NCBI RefSeq assembly: GCF_000311725.1
Contig: NZ_HE978513.1
Location: 157,826-221,825, forward strand
Direction: 5' to 3'
DNA: 64,000 nucleotides
DNA from: Robertmurraya massiliosenegalensis JC6
GTDB taxonomy: Bacteria > Bacillota > Bacilli > Bacillales > Cytobacillaceae
The notes under the pieces: generated by a model
Told to the model about the DNA's origin: nothing
Seen by the model: the letters and a program-made list of their open reading frames with translations, nothing else
The model's database searches: none
Made by a program: the position numbers and the translations under genes
Shown: positions 1 to 9,360 of the stretch, in pieces
Position numbering within the stretch: the stretch's first letter is position 1
Layout: every line of letters begins with the position of its first letter

Positions 1-76
1 CCTTTTGTTGCCACACTTCCTTGGATTTGTCCTTCTTCTCAAATAAGGAAATTTCTTTAAAATTCGGCTTCATCAT
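1..76 (-). CDS. mutB: Methylmalonyl-CoA mutase large subunit, 5' end only
   Basis: The first 25 codons run off the left edge of the window. The frame opens with two ATG codons (73 and 76) and reads MMKPNFKEISLFEKKD, which resembles the N-terminus of Bacillus MutB. A strong ribosome-binding site (GGAGGTGGG) lies inside the last codons of mutA, and the start overlaps the mutA 3' end by about 20 bases, so the two subunits are translationally coupled. MutB is the catalytic, adenosylcobalamin-binding subunit that interconverts methylmalonyl-CoA and succinyl-CoA. The identification rests on a short peptide plus its position behind mutA. Confidence 0.85.
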   Translation of the reverse strand, partial: MMKPNFKEISLFEKKDKSKEVWQQK

Positions 77-1883
77 CAATGCCCACCTCCAAATCAGCTA
101 AAATAGCAGCAAGGCTTTGATAGCAATTGCTCTTTACATGAATGAATCCATCAATTCCGGCTTTTTCCCAGTTTTCTCGTTCTTCTGGAATACCTGCAAC
201 AAACAAGCGGATATGTGGAAAAGTTTGCTTCATATTCACAGCAAAGTCTGCCCCGATAGCTGCATACTGTTCATTGGCACCACAAAGACAGTAATGCTTT
301 AACCCCGTTTGTTTAACAAAATTTAGTGCTTCATCTAATGATTGAATCTCATCACTATTTTTCCCAGCAATTCCTCCTGGAGCAAGAAACCCTTTTATAA
401 AATCAGTGCGAACTTTATGAGACTTTAATTCTCCTAAAGTGATCAATCCGATAGTGGGATCGAGTCCCTGTTTTTTTAGTTGCTGAGCTTGAAATCTGAG
501 TTCTTCATAGGATTCCGATAATCTTCCTTGTGGAATGAGTGGAACGTCGCCTTTATGCTGCGCCACATTTTTCACAGTAATTTTCAAGGATTCACCTTGT
601 AAATCTGCATATTTATTGGTCCCAACGATCGTTTGTTTTCTCGTTGCAATCGACTCGTTCCTCTTCTCTCTAACTTTCGCAATCTCAGTTTGAATCCATC
701 CTTGTTTAAGTCCTTCAACCATTCCGCCTTTTTCATCGATCTCAAGAAACAACTCCCACGCTTTTATGACAAGCTCTTGTGTTAAATACTCAACATACCA
801 TGAACCACCTGCTGGATCGATTGTTTTAGCCAAATGGGCTTCATCTCGTAAAATCAATTGCATATTTCGAGCAATTCGCTCTGAAAATGCGGTTGTCTTT
901 CCTTCAGGCTCGTTAAAAGGACTAACATGTAAATATTGAATTCCACCCAGAACAGCCGCAAAAGCTTCATTCCCAGCTCTAAGCAAATTCACGTACGGAT
1001 CAAAAACTGTTTTTGTGAAGCTAGAAGTGAACGCCGAGATCACCATTCCACGATTTTCCTCCGCAACGCCGTATGCTTCCGTCACTTTATCCCAAAGCAT
1101 TCTAGCAGCTCTTAGCTTTGCTAATTCCATAAAGAAGTTTGAGCCAATTGAAAATTGAAACACAAGCTTTGAGAGAATGGCATGAAGGGATAATCCACGT
1201 TCAGTAAGCTCTTCAATATGCTCGACTCCTGTGGCAATGGCAAAAGCCAACTCCTGAACAGCCTGAGCACCGCCGTTATGATATGGTACAGTATCGACTA
1301 AAATAGTCCGAAGATGTGGGAGATTACTGATTCCGTCGTTGACCGTCTCCACTAATTGCTGATAAGACTCTTCAATCTTATCTTTCCCCACTTCTGTCAA
1401 TGTAGCAATTGGGTCGAAGCCAATATAACCGTGACTCTTCTGTGAAAATGGTAACCTTTGAAGTTCGTCTATAAAAATCGGATGATGATGTTTGGCGTTG
1501 ATAGAAAATGGATATGCGAGATGCTTTTCTTCTAAATCTTTTAAATGCGTCAAGACAGCATCACTCACCTCAAAGGCGATCGCTGTTTGCCCCTTCAAGA
1601 AAGCTGAATCCAGCTCTTCTCTCAAATCTCCCTCAATCGAAAGTTTTTGCGCTACTTTCCATGGGTGAGCTAAGTAGCCAAGAGGCTGAATCCCCCTTCT
1701 AAAATCTGATTGCCCTGGAAATGGACTTAAATCGGTTTGGTCGTTTTTTGTATAAAGCGGTTTCAATTTTATTTGCTCATATGTATTCTTCTCAAGCGTT
1801 TCAATCTTTTTCCCCTTCATGGATTGCTCGCTTTTTTCAACCCAATCCTCAATAGAGGCTGTTGGAAACGACTGCTCTCGCAT
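57..1883 (-). CDS. mutA: Methylmalonyl-CoA mutase small subunit
   Basis: A 608-residue protein of the MutA type, with a TIM-barrel mutase domain over most of its length and a C-terminal Rossmann-like domain. I see no DxHxxG cobalamin-binding motif in that last domain, as expected for the non-catalytic small subunit. The start is the ATG at 1883, behind AAGGTGGAG. The frame stays open to 1994, but the extra residues are encoded by a MITE repeat and are rejected. The partner mutB follows immediately. The location beside the branched-chain keto-acid operon fits a role in the propionyl-CoA branch of Ile and Val breakdown. Confidence 0.92.
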   Translation of the reverse strand: MREQSFPTASIEDWVEKSEQSMKGKKIETLEKNTYEQIKLKPLYTKNDQTDLSPFPGQSDFRRGIQPLGYLAHPWKVAQKLSIEGDLREELDSAFLKGQTAIAFEVSDAVLTHLKDLEEKHLAYPFSINAKHHHPIFIDELQRLPFSQKSHGYIGFDPIATLTEVGKDKIEESYQQLVETVNDGISNLPHLRTILVDTVPYHNGGAQAVQELAFAIATGVEHIEELTERGLSLHAILSKLVFQFSIGSNFFMELAKLRAARMLWDKVTEAYGVAEENRGMVISAFTSSFTKTVFDPYVNLLRAGNEAFAAVLGGIQYLHVSPFNEPEGKTTAFSERIARNMQLILRDEAHLAKTIDPAGGSWYVEYLTQELVIKAWELFLEIDEKGGMVEGLKQGWIQTEIAKVREKRNESIATRKQTIVGTNKYADLQGESLKITVKNVAQHKGDVPLIPQGRLSESYEELRFQAQQLKKQGLDPTIGLITLGELKSHKVRTDFIKGFLAPGGIAGKNSDEIQSLDEALNFVKQTGLKHYCLCGANEQYAAIGADFAVNMKQTFPHIRLFVAGIPEERENWEKAGIDGFIHVKSNCYQSLAAILADLEVGIDDEAEF

Positions 1884-1935
1884 TTTTTCTCCACCTTCCA
1901 TAAGGTTATTAAAAATTCCGATTATTTTTTCTAAA

Positions 1936-2127
1936 CGCTGTTTTCGTATAGATTGTGGTTTTTTGTAAAAACCCAGACTCCGGTTTTTACCCATATATCA
2001 TGGGCAGTGCCATACATTAAGTTCGCGACGGCACTTTTCACTTCCTCTTTATCATTCTGTAAGAGGAATTGTAGGATAATTGGACTCTTATTATTATCCA
2101 AAAGCAACAATATTTGCGAAAAGAGCC
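1936..2127 (+). repeat. MITE-like element, copy 1 (192 bp)
   Basis: Full-length copy of the dispersed family. The left end reads CGCTGTTTTCGTATA and the right end TTTGCGAAAAGAGCC. These are imperfect inverted repeats of each other (11 of the outer 15 positions match). The copy is flanked by a perfect 8-bp direct repeat, TTTCTAAA, at 1928-1935 and 2128-2135. An inner hairpin pairs GTAAAAACC with GGTTTTTAC. It has no coding capacity of its own and sits in the leader region of mutA. Confidence 0.85.
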
Positions 2128-2191
2128 TTTCTAAAAAAAGAAACCTTTTGATACAACTATTGTAGTACACGATTTTCATTCTAGCAACGGG

Positions 2192-2232
2192 AGAGAAAAG
2201 AAGAAGACCGTAATCAAGTAACGGTCTTCTTC
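2192..2232 (-). terminator. Rho-independent terminator after bkdB
   Basis: A perfect 12-bp stem (GAAGAAGACCGT paired with ACGGTCTTCTTC) with a 9-base loop, followed on the minus strand by a T-rich run (TTTTCTCTC). It lies 9 bases beyond the bkdB stop and separates the bkd operon from mutA. Confidence 0.85.
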
Positions 2233-2240
2233 AGGAACTT

Positions 2241-3509
2241 TTAATAAATCGATGTGTTGTCTTTGCTTGTATTTTCAAGAATTTCTTTTACTCTTTGTAG
2301 GAAACGTCCACAAACCAAGCCATCAAGGACACGGTGATCAAGGGATAAACAGAGATTCACCATATCACGAACAGCAATCATTCCATTTAAGACTACAGGA
2401 CGCTTCACAATTGATTCTACTTGTAAAATAGCTGCCTGCGGATAATTAATGATTCCCATTGATTGAACGGAACCGAATGAGCCGGTATTGTTTACCGTAA
2501 ATGTACCACCTTGCATGTCTTCACCTGTTAATTTACCAGCGCGAACCTTTGTTGCGTACTCTGTGATCTCACGAGCGATTCCTTTAATCGTTTTCTCATC
2601 AGCCGCTTTAATGACTGGAACAAACAACGCATCATCCGTCGCAACTGCGATAGAAATATTAATCTCTTTTTTCTGGATAATTTTATCTCCTGCCCACATT
2701 GAATTCATTTGTGGAAACTCCTTTAACGCTTGTGCAACGGCTTTAACGAAAAAGGCAAAGAATGTTAAATTGAAACCTTCTTTTTTCTTGAAGTCATCCT
2801 TTAAAGAATTACGATATTCTACTAAGTTCGTAACATCGACTTCCATCATCGTCCAAGCATGTGGAATTTCATGCTTGCTCCTAAGCATATTCGCTGCGAT
2901 CGCTTTTCTTACGCCTGTTACTGGAATTTCAGTATCGCTAGCGCTAACAGGAACAGATGGTGCAGAAGCCATTGGTTTTGCTTCCACTGGAGGATTTGGT
3001 GCAGTTTCCACTGCTTTTGTAGGCGACACTTCCGTTTGAGTAGCCTTTGGAATTTCACCAGATTCAACTATCTTTAAAATATCCTTCCGGGTAATACGTC
3101 CACCTGCCCCGCTTCCTTGAACAAGGCTTAAGTCAATGTCATGTTCTTGGGAGAGCTTTAATACGGCAGGTGAATAACGAGCTTTATTGCTCGTGTCCTG
3201 AGAAACATTTGTGCTGGAAGCTTCTTCTTTCTGAGCAGGAGCCTCTTCCACATTAACGTCAGCGCCACCTTCTACTTCAACAGAGCAAATTACTTCACCT
3301 ACTGCTAATGTATCCCCTTCTTCCGCAATAAGTTCTTTAATGACGCCGGAAAAAGAGGAAGGAATTTCTGCATTTACCTTGTCTGTCATTACTTCAGCAA
3401 GCGGATCATACTTATTGACTTTATCCCCCACTGATACAAGCCACTTACTTATCGTACCTTCTGTCACACTTTCACCTAATTGAGGCATTTTAATTTGTTC
3501 AATTGCCAA
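2241..3509 (-). CDS. bkdB: Branched-chain 2-oxoacid dehydrogenase E2 (dihydrolipoyl acyltransferase)
   Basis: A 422-residue E2 protein. An N-terminal lipoyl domain (about 1-77) carries the lipoylation site in VMTDKVNAE. An Ala/Pro/Glu-rich linker follows, then an E1/E3-binding domain (about 111-148, YSPAVLKLSQEHDIDL) and a catalytic acyltransferase domain (about 195-420) ending with the active-site motif DHRVLDG. It moves the acyl group from the E1 decarboxylase to CoA. It is the last gene of the operon, 36 bases after bkdAB. Confidence 0.95.
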   Translation of the reverse strand: MAIEQIKMPQLGESVTEGTISKWLVSVGDKVNKYDPLAEVMTDKVNAEIPSSFSGVIKELIAEEGDTLAVGEVICSVEVEGGADVNVEEAPAQKEEASSTNVSQDTSNKARYSPAVLKLSQEHDIDLSLVQGSGAGGRITRKDILKIVESGEIPKATQTEVSPTKAVETAPNPPVEAKPMASAPSVPVSASDTEIPVTGVRKAIAANMLRSKHEIPHAWTMMEVDVTNLVEYRNSLKDDFKKKEGFNLTFFAFFVKAVAQALKEFPQMNSMWAGDKIIQKKEINISIAVATDDALFVPVIKAADEKTIKGIAREITEYATKVRAGKLTGEDMQGGTFTVNNTGSFGSVQSMGIINYPQAAILQVESIVKRPVVLNGMIAVRDMVNLCLSLDHRVLDGLVCGRFLQRVKEILENTSKDNTSIY

Positions 3510-3545
3510 TTCGAATTACCTCCTTCATTTAAGCTTTCTATCTAT

Positions 3546-4529
3546 TTAAAATTCGGCCAACTCTCGCATTGCTTTTTCCACTTTATCTGGATTGACCATG
3601 AAATGTTTTTCCATTGTCGGTGCATATGGCATGGCTGGAACATCAGGTCCTGCTAAGCGCTTAATTGGGGCATCTAAATCGAAGAGGCAATTTTCTGCAA
3701 TAATCGCGGATACTTCTCCTATAATGCTGCCTTCTTTATTATCTTCTGTAATTAGCAATACCTTCCCTGTCTTTCGAGCGGCTTCGATAATCGCTTCTTT
3801 ATCCAACGGGTAAACGGTACGTAAATCTAAAATATGAGCAGAAATGCCATCACTTGCAAGGCGTTCAGCCGCTTGTAGGGCAAAATGAACACATAAGCCA
3901 TATGTGATAACCGTGATATCTTCTCCTTCACGCTTGACATCCGCTTTCCCAATTGGAAGTACATAATCATCAGTAGGTACTTCCCCTTTAATTAAACGAT
4001 ACGCTCTTTTATGCTCGAAAAAGAGGACTGGATCTTCATCACGAATTGCTGCCTTTAATAACCCTTTCACATCATAAGGGGTTGAAGGCATCACAATTTT
4101 TAAACCAGGCTGGTTGGCAAATACCGCTTCAACCGATTGGGAATGGTATAATGCCCCGTGAATTCCACCACCATATGGTGCACGAATCACAATCGGACAA
4201 TTCCAATCATTATTGGAGCGATAACGGATTTTAGCCGCTTCTGAAATGATTTGGTTTACTGCTGGCATGATGAAATCAGCAAATTGCATTTCAGCAATCG
4301 GACGCATGCCATACATCGCCGCACCAATTCCTACTCCGGCAATGGCAGATTCAGCGAGGGGGGTATCAATGACTCTTTCTTCCCCAAATTGTTCATATAA
4401 CCCTTGTGTCGCTTTAAACACTCCGCCCTTTTTCCCTACATCTTCACCAAGAACAAATACTTTAGGGTCTCTTTCCATTTCTTCACGAATTGCCATCGTC
4501 ACTGCATCTATATAAGAAATGACAGCCAT
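3546..4529 (-). CDS. bkdAB: Branched-chain 2-oxoacid dehydrogenase E1 beta
   Basis: A 327-residue transketolase-type beta subunit. It has the pyrimidine-binding fold with GEDVGKKGGVF near residue 30 and a C-terminal transketolase domain (about 200-320). With BkdAA it forms the thiamine-diphosphate-dependent E1, which decarboxylates the 2-oxo acids of Val, Leu and Ile. It begins 14 bases after bkdAA. The closely related pyruvate dehydrogenase beta subunit is less likely because of the operon context. Confidence 0.95.
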   Translation of the reverse strand: MAVISYIDAVTMAIREEMERDPKVFVLGEDVGKKGGVFKATQGLYEQFGEERVIDTPLAESAIAGVGIGAAMYGMRPIAEMQFADFIMPAVNQIISEAAKIRYRSNNDWNCPIVIRAPYGGGIHGALYHSQSVEAVFANQPGLKIVMPSTPYDVKGLLKAAIRDEDPVLFFEHKRAYRLIKGEVPTDDYVLPIGKADVKREGEDITVITYGLCVHFALQAAERLASDGISAHILDLRTVYPLDKEAIIEAARKTGKVLLITEDNKEGSIIGEVSAIIAENCLFDLDAPIKRLAGPDVPAMPYAPTMEKHFMVNPDKVEKAMRELAEF

Positions 4530-4543
4530 TTCAACATTCCCCC

Positions 4544-5542
4544 TTACTCTGCATACACATGCTTCATCGCATAATCTGCCTCTGCGTATGGAGCGTTTTC
4601 TGCATAATCTGTTGCTTCATTCACAATCTTCATCACACGATCATTGATTTCTTTTTCAAGCTCATCATTCATAATTCCATTTTCCTTCAAGTAAGCCCCA
4701 AAAGTAATAATGGGGTCCTTCGTTTTCGCCTCAGCAACCTCATCAGGTGCACGGTAGCTACGGTCATCATCATCAGATGAATGTGGTGTTAAACGATAGG
4801 ATACTGTTTCAATTAAAGATGGTCCCTCGCCGCGTCGACCTCTATCAGCCGCTTCTTTAACAGCCCCATAAACTTCTAATGGATCATTTCCATTTACCGT
4901 GATTCCTGGCATTCCATAACCAACCGCACGATCGGAAACATGTTCACAAGCGAGCTGTTTTTCGATTGGAACAGAAATCGCGTATTTATTATTCTCACAC
5001 ATAAATATAACAGGAAGCTTATGAACACCGGCGAAATTAGCGCCTTCATGGAAATCACCCTGATTGGATGAACCTTCCCCAAAGGTGACGAAGGTGACCA
5101 GATCTTTGCCTTCCATTTTTCCCGCTAATGCAACTCCTACTGCATGAGGAACCTGTGTTGTTACAGGAGATGAACCGGTAACAATGCGGTTTTTCTTTTG
5201 ACCAAAATGGCCAGGCATTTGACGGCCACCCGAGTTTGGATCTTCCGCTTTCGCAAAAGCTGAAAGCATTAATTCTCTTGCCGTCATCCCAAATCTTAAA
5301 ACAACTCCCATATCACGATAATACGGTAGTGCATAATCTTTTTCCTTATCTAATGCAAATGCAGCACCGACTTGTGCTGCTTCCTGTCCTTGACAAGAGA
5401 TGACAAATGGGATCTTACCCGCGCGGTTTAAAAGCCACATCCGTTCATCAATCCGTCTTGCCAGTAGCATTGTTTCATACATTTCTAGTACTTTTTCATC
5501 GCTCAGTCCAAGAGCGCTATGACGATTCTCAGTCAATTCCAT
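4544..5542 (-). CDS. bkdAA: Branched-chain 2-oxoacid dehydrogenase E1 alpha
   Basis: A 332-residue E1 alpha subunit. The thiamine-diphosphate motif runs from GEGSSNQGDFHEG to about 30 residues later (ENNKYAISVP). The Ser/Tyr-rich phosphorylation-loop region (PHSSDDDDRSYR) typical of branched-chain E1 alpha is present. It follows lpdV by 20 bases and precedes bkdAB by 14. Confidence 0.95.
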   Translation of the reverse strand: MELTENRHSALGLSDEKVLEMYETMLLARRIDERMWLLNRAGKIPFVISCQGQEAAQVGAAFALDKEKDYALPYYRDMGVVLRFGMTARELMLSAFAKAEDPNSGGRQMPGHFGQKKNRIVTGSSPVTTQVPHAVGVALAGKMEGKDLVTFVTFGEGSSNQGDFHEGANFAGVHKLPVIFMCENNKYAISVPIEKQLACEHVSDRAVGYGMPGITVNGNDPLEVYGAVKEAADRGRRGEGPSLIETVSYRLTPHSSDDDDRSYRAPDEVAEAKTKDPIITFGAYLKENGIMNDELEKEINDRVMKIVNEATDYAENAPYAEADYAMKHVYAE

Positions 5543-5562
5543 TCCCTCCCGAGAAAATAATC

Positions 5563-6984
5563 TTATCCATGTATCGCCTTGCCATCAACGGCTAATGCCG
5601 CTTCGCCTATCGCTTCCGATAACGTTGGATGTGGATGGATCGTATGAGCCACTTCCCATGGTGTCGCATCCAACACTTGAGCCAAACCAGCCTCAGAAAT
5701 CATGTCTGTTACATGTGGCCCAATCATATGAACTCCTAATATATCATCGCTTTCTTCATCAGCAATCATTTTCACAAAGCCGTCTGATTCACCAAAGACG
5801 AGGGCCTTCCCAATTGCGCGGAAGGAGAATTTGCCGACTTTCACTTTGTATCCCTTTTCCTTTGCTTCTTCCTCTGTATAACCAACACTTGCTACCTCAG
5901 GAGAACTGTAAATGCATCTTGAAATCAAGTGATAATCAAGTGGAGACGGATGTTCTCCAGCGATATGCTCAACTGCTACGATACCTTCATGTGAGGCAAC
6001 ATGAGCGAGCTGTAAGCCACCGATACAGTCTCCAATGGCGTAAATGTGAGATTCCTTTGTTTGGTAATAATCGTTCGTAACAATGAAACCTTTTTCCACT
6101 TGAATCTCTGTATTTTCAAGACCAATTCCTTCAGTGTTTGCCATACGGCCTACAGACACGAGCATTTTATCCGCTTTAAATTGCTTTTCGGTGCCTTTTA
6201 TTTCTGCGGAAATGGTCACACCTTCGCCCTTTTGAAGCGTTTCCGGTAACACCTTTGCATTTGTCACAACAGTAATTTTTCGTTTCTTCATTAGGCGTTG
6301 CATTTCCTTCGAAATTTCCTTATCTTCCGTTGGAATGATGCGATCTGCGTATTCAATCACCGTTACTTCCACACCAAAGTCAGAAAGCATCGATGCCCAT
6401 TCGATTCCAATGACGCCGCCACCGACAATAATGACAGATTTAGGAAGTGACTCCATTTGCAACGCCTCATCTGATGTCATGACCCATTCACCATCAATGT
6501 CTAAGCCTGGTAAAGTACGTGGTCTTGAACCCGTACCGATGATGACATTTTTCGGAATCAGCATTTCATTTTCTGTTCCATCGTTCATTTCTACGGAAAT
6601 CGTTCCAGGCATAGGAGAGAAAATAGATGGGCCTAGTATTCTTCCCATTCCTTCAAACACATCAATTTTCCCCTGCTTCATTAAATGTTGAACGCCTTTA
6701 TGAAGCTGATCAATGATTTTATTCTTTCGTTCTTGTACCTTGCCAAAGTTTAATGTAACCCCTGTTGTTTCGACACCAAACTCTGCACTTTTCTTTGCTG
6801 TCGCAAACACTTCCGCACTTCTTAACAACGCTTTACTTGGGATACAGCCTTTATGTAAACAGGTTCCGCCAAGTTTTCCTTTCTCGACAATCGCTGTTTT
6901 AAGCCCTAGCTGGGATGCGCGAATAGCAGCAACATAGCCCCCTGTACCGCCGCCAAGAATGACTAAATCGTATTCCTTTGCCAT
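5563..6984 (-). CDS. lpdV: Dihydrolipoyl dehydrogenase (E3) of the branched-chain complex
   Basis: A 473-residue flavoprotein. The FAD-binding GGGTGGYVAAIRASQLG opens the protein, the redox-active disulfide is in GGTCLHKGCIPSK (about 40-52), and the NAD-binding GGGVIGIEWASML is central. The C-terminal active-site HPHPTLSEA is present. It re-oxidises the lipoyl groups of BkdB. Its place between buk and bkdAA marks it as the dedicated E3, and it starts 18 bases after buk. Confidence 0.95.
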   Translation of the reverse strand: MAKEYDLVILGGGTGGYVAAIRASQLGLKTAIVEKGKLGGTCLHKGCIPSKALLRSAEVFATAKKSAEFGVETTGVTLNFGKVQERKNKIIDQLHKGVQHLMKQGKIDVFEGMGRILGPSIFSPMPGTISVEMNDGTENEMLIPKNVIIGTGSRPRTLPGLDIDGEWVMTSDEALQMESLPKSVIIVGGGVIGIEWASMLSDFGVEVTVIEYADRIIPTEDKEISKEMQRLMKKRKITVVTNAKVLPETLQKGEGVTISAEIKGTEKQFKADKMLVSVGRMANTEGIGLENTEIQVEKGFIVTNDYYQTKESHIYAIGDCIGGLQLAHVASHEGIVAVEHIAGEHPSPLDYHLISRCIYSSPEVASVGYTEEEAKEKGYKVKVGKFSFRAIGKALVFGESDGFVKMIADEESDDILGVHMIGPHVTDMISEAGLAQVLDATPWEVAHTIHPHPTLSEAIGEAALAVDGKAIHG

Positions 6985-7002
6985 GAAAAATACCCTCCTT
7001 TT

Positions 7003-8109
7003 TCAGATCCTCTCACTGCTTCTCACTGGGTTCGGATAATGTTTCTCCTGCTCCTCTCCCCGCAATACTCTAAGTGCTCCTTCTGCTAATGCTTGAAGCT
7101 CATTTTCTCCAGGATGCACGATCACATCGGCAATCCATTTCACTCTTTCACGAATCGCTTGCACAAATTCTTTTCCGTAAGCAAGTCCGCCAGTTAAAAT
7201 GATCGCATCGACTTTGCCTGAAAGGACTGCACTGGCAGACCCAATCTCCTTTGCCACTTGATACGCCATCGCTGAATACACTAATTTTGCTTGTTCATCG
7301 CCATTTTCAATCATTTTTTCAACGGCAATGGCATCATTCGTATGTAAATAACCAACTAGCCCGCCTTGTCCGACTAACTTCTTCATCATTTCCTCATAGA
7401 AGTATTGGCCAGAATAACAAAGGGCGACCAAGTCTCCAGCAGGGACAGTACCTGCCCGTTCTGGACTGAATGGTCCGTCTCCGTGAAGACCATTATTCAC
7501 ATCGACCACTCTTCCTTCTTTATGTACACCAACCGTGATCCCGCCCCCCATATGGGCAACAATCAAATTAAGCTCTTCATATTTCTTCCCAAGTTCTTGT
7601 GCGACCCGCCTCGAAACGGCTTTTTGGTTTAGGGCATGGAAGATGCTTTTTCGATCAATTAACGAAAAACCTGAAATTCGAGCAATTGGCTCTAGTTCAT
7701 CTACAACAACAGGATCGACAATATAGGCAGGAATATTCAACCCTGAAGCAATTTCATGCGCAATAATCCCACCAAGATTAGATGCATGCTCTCCAGCAAA
7801 ACCAGCACGTAAATCAGAAAGCATTTCATCGTTGACTCGATACGTACCACCTTCAATCGGGCGAAGCAAACCACCGCGACCACAAACTGCTTTTAGCTTG
7901 GAGATGTTGATCCCATCTTTATCAAGAGATTCTAAAATCGTTTTTTTACGAAATTCGTATTGCTCAATGATATTGTTAAATTGATTGATTTCATCATTAC
8001 TATGACGAATCGTTTTTTCAAAAATCGATTTCTCATTATCGAAAACACCAATTTTCGTTGAAGTAGATCCTGGATTGATCACAAGAATTCGATTGATTGA
8101 CTCTGGCAC
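7003..8109 (-). CDS. buk: Butyrate kinase (branched-chain acyl phosphate kinase)
   Basis: A 368-residue acetokinase-family kinase with the N-terminal phosphate loop [14 protein letters not shown] and the conserved [13 protein letters not shown]. It converts butyryl or branched acyl phosphate plus ADP to acid plus ATP, the energy-yielding last step after Ptb. I chose the GTG at 8109, behind GGAGGG with 7-base spacing. An ATG 15 bases upstream lies within that ribosome-binding region. A long hairpin precedes the gene in the transcript. Confidence 0.92.
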   Translation of the reverse strand: MPESINRILVINPGSTSTKIGVFDNEKSIFEKTIRHSNDEINQFNNIIEQYEFRKKTILESLDKDGINISKLKAVCGRGGLLRPIEGGTYRVNDEMLSDLRAGFAGEHASNLGGIIAHEIASGLNIPAYIVDPVVVDELEPIARISGFSLIDRKSIFHALNQKAVSRRVAQELGKKYEELNLIVAHMGGGITVGVHKEGRVVDVNNGLHGDGPFSPERAGTVPAGDLVALCYSGQYFYEEMMKKLVGQGGLVGYLHTNDAIAVEKMIENGDEQAKLVYSAMAYQVAKEIGSASAVLSGKVDAIILTGGLAYGKEFVQAIRERVKWIADVIVHPGENELQALAEGALRVLRGEEQEKHYPNPVRSSERI

Positions 8110-8130
8110 TGTGTAACCCTCCATTTGAAA

Positions 8131-8189
8131 AGCGCAAATTTCCTATTTTTCGTCGATTGAATTCAGATTGAAAACGGAAGCTTTGCGCT
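8131..8189 (-). other. Long-range hairpin in the bcd-buk intergenic RNA
   Basis: AGCGCAAA at 8131-8138 pairs perfectly with TTTGCGCT at 8182-8189. TCC/GGA extends the stem beyond a small internal loop, and the loop is about 32 bases. It sits in the 127-base gap of an otherwise tightly packed operon. There is no T-run on the minus strand, so it is not an obvious terminator. It could be a processing or stability element. Confidence 0.5.
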
Positions 8190-8236
8190 AGACACCTTTC
8201 AATGTTAATTAGTCATACATTTCAGCTTTTCTTCCC

Positions 8237-9331
8237 TTATCTTCTGCTTAGAATGTGGTGACCATTTTGAAGGAATTGGCTACGAGAATTACGCATCCTT
8301 TCAATTCTCTCTTCCGCCATTCTATCTGCCGCTTTGTATGTTGGAATTCCATCACGCTTTGAAATTTCAATGACCTTTTCAATGTTTTGGTAGATCGTTT
8401 CCACGCGTTTCATCGCACGCTCACGATTATAGCCATAGAGCTCATCTGCAACATTGATCACTCCACCTGCGTTAATTACATAATCAGGGGCATACACAAT
8501 TCCCATTTCATGAATCAGGTCACCGTGAGTCGTCTCTCTTAACTGATTATTCGCTGCTCCGGCAATCACCTTCGCTTTCAACTGCGGAATCGTATCATCA
8601 TTAATGACAGCACCCAATGCACAAGGAGCATAAATATCACACTCTACACCGTAAATTTCGTTCGGTTCAACTGCTTTTGCACCAAAATCTTCAACAGCTC
8701 TTTGTACAGCCTCTTTATTAATATCCGTGACAATCAGGCTTGCACCTTCTTCATGTAAATGGCGGCATAAATTATAAGCCACGTTTCCGACACCTTGAAC
8801 AGCGACAATTTTACCTTCTAAAGAATCATTTCCAAATGCTTCTTTCGCTGCTGCTTTCATTCCACGATAGACACCATATGCTGTAACTGGAGATGGGTTG
8901 CCTGAAGAACCGAATGCAGGAGAAATTCCTGTAACAAAATCTGTTTCCTCATGGATCAGGTCCATATCAGCAACCGTTGTTCCCACATCTTCTGCAGTAA
9001 TGTAACGACCATTTAGACCTTGAACATAGCGGCCAAACGCACGGAACATTTCTTCATTTTTATCCTTACGTGGATCTCCGATAATTACTGTTTTCCCGCC
9101 GCCAAGATTTAATCCTGCAGCAGCGTTTTTATAGGTCATCCCTTTGGCTAGACGAAGTGCATCTTCAATCGCCGCTTCTTCTGACTCATATGTCCACATA
9201 CGTGTTCCACCCAGTGCTGGTCCTAAAGTTGTATCATGAATCGCAATAATCGCCTTTAACCCAGATTGTTTGTCTTGGCAAAAAACGACCTGTTCGTAAT
9301 CATATGACTCCATATACTTGAAAATTTCCAT
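8237..9331 (-). CDS. bcd: Leucine dehydrogenase (branched-chain amino acid dehydrogenase)
   Basis: A 364-residue Glu/Leu/Phe/Val dehydrogenase. The substrate-binding region [20 protein letters not shown] and the catalytic lysine in [17 protein letters not shown] are in the first third. The NAD-binding [13 protein letters not shown] is near residue 180. It deaminates Leu, Ile and Val to the 2-oxo acids that feed the Bkd complex. The ATG follows GAGGAGAG. It is the second gene of the operon, 29 bases after ptb. Confidence 0.96.
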   Translation of the reverse strand: MEIFKYMESYDYEQVVFCQDKQSGLKAIIAIHDTTLGPALGGTRMWTYESEEAAIEDALRLAKGMTYKNAAAGLNLGGGKTVIIGDPRKDKNEEMFRAFGRYVQGLNGRYITAEDVGTTVADMDLIHEETDFVTGISPAFGSSGNPSPVTAYGVYRGMKAAAKEAFGNDSLEGKIVAVQGVGNVAYNLCRHLHEEGASLIVTDINKEAVQRAVEDFGAKAVEPNEIYGVECDIYAPCALGAVINDDTIPQLKAKVIAGAANNQLRETTHGDLIHEMGIVYAPDYVINAGGVINVADELYGYNRERAMKRVETIYQNIEKVIEISKRDGIPTYKAADRMAEERIERMRNSRSQFLQNGHHILSRR

Positions 9332-9360
9332 GTTGTATCTCTCCTCTTAATAAATATTCG

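Noticed and set aside
1931..2179. 82-codon open frame on the minus strand upstream of mutA
   Set aside because: It lies almost wholly in MITE copy 1, has no ribosome-binding site and resembles no protein.
2488..3039. 183-codon plus-strand frame inside bkdB
   Set aside because: Antisense shadow of a well-conserved gene with no ribosome-binding site.
5595..6080. 161-codon plus-strand frame inside lpdV
   Set aside because: Antisense shadow with low-quality composition and no start signal.
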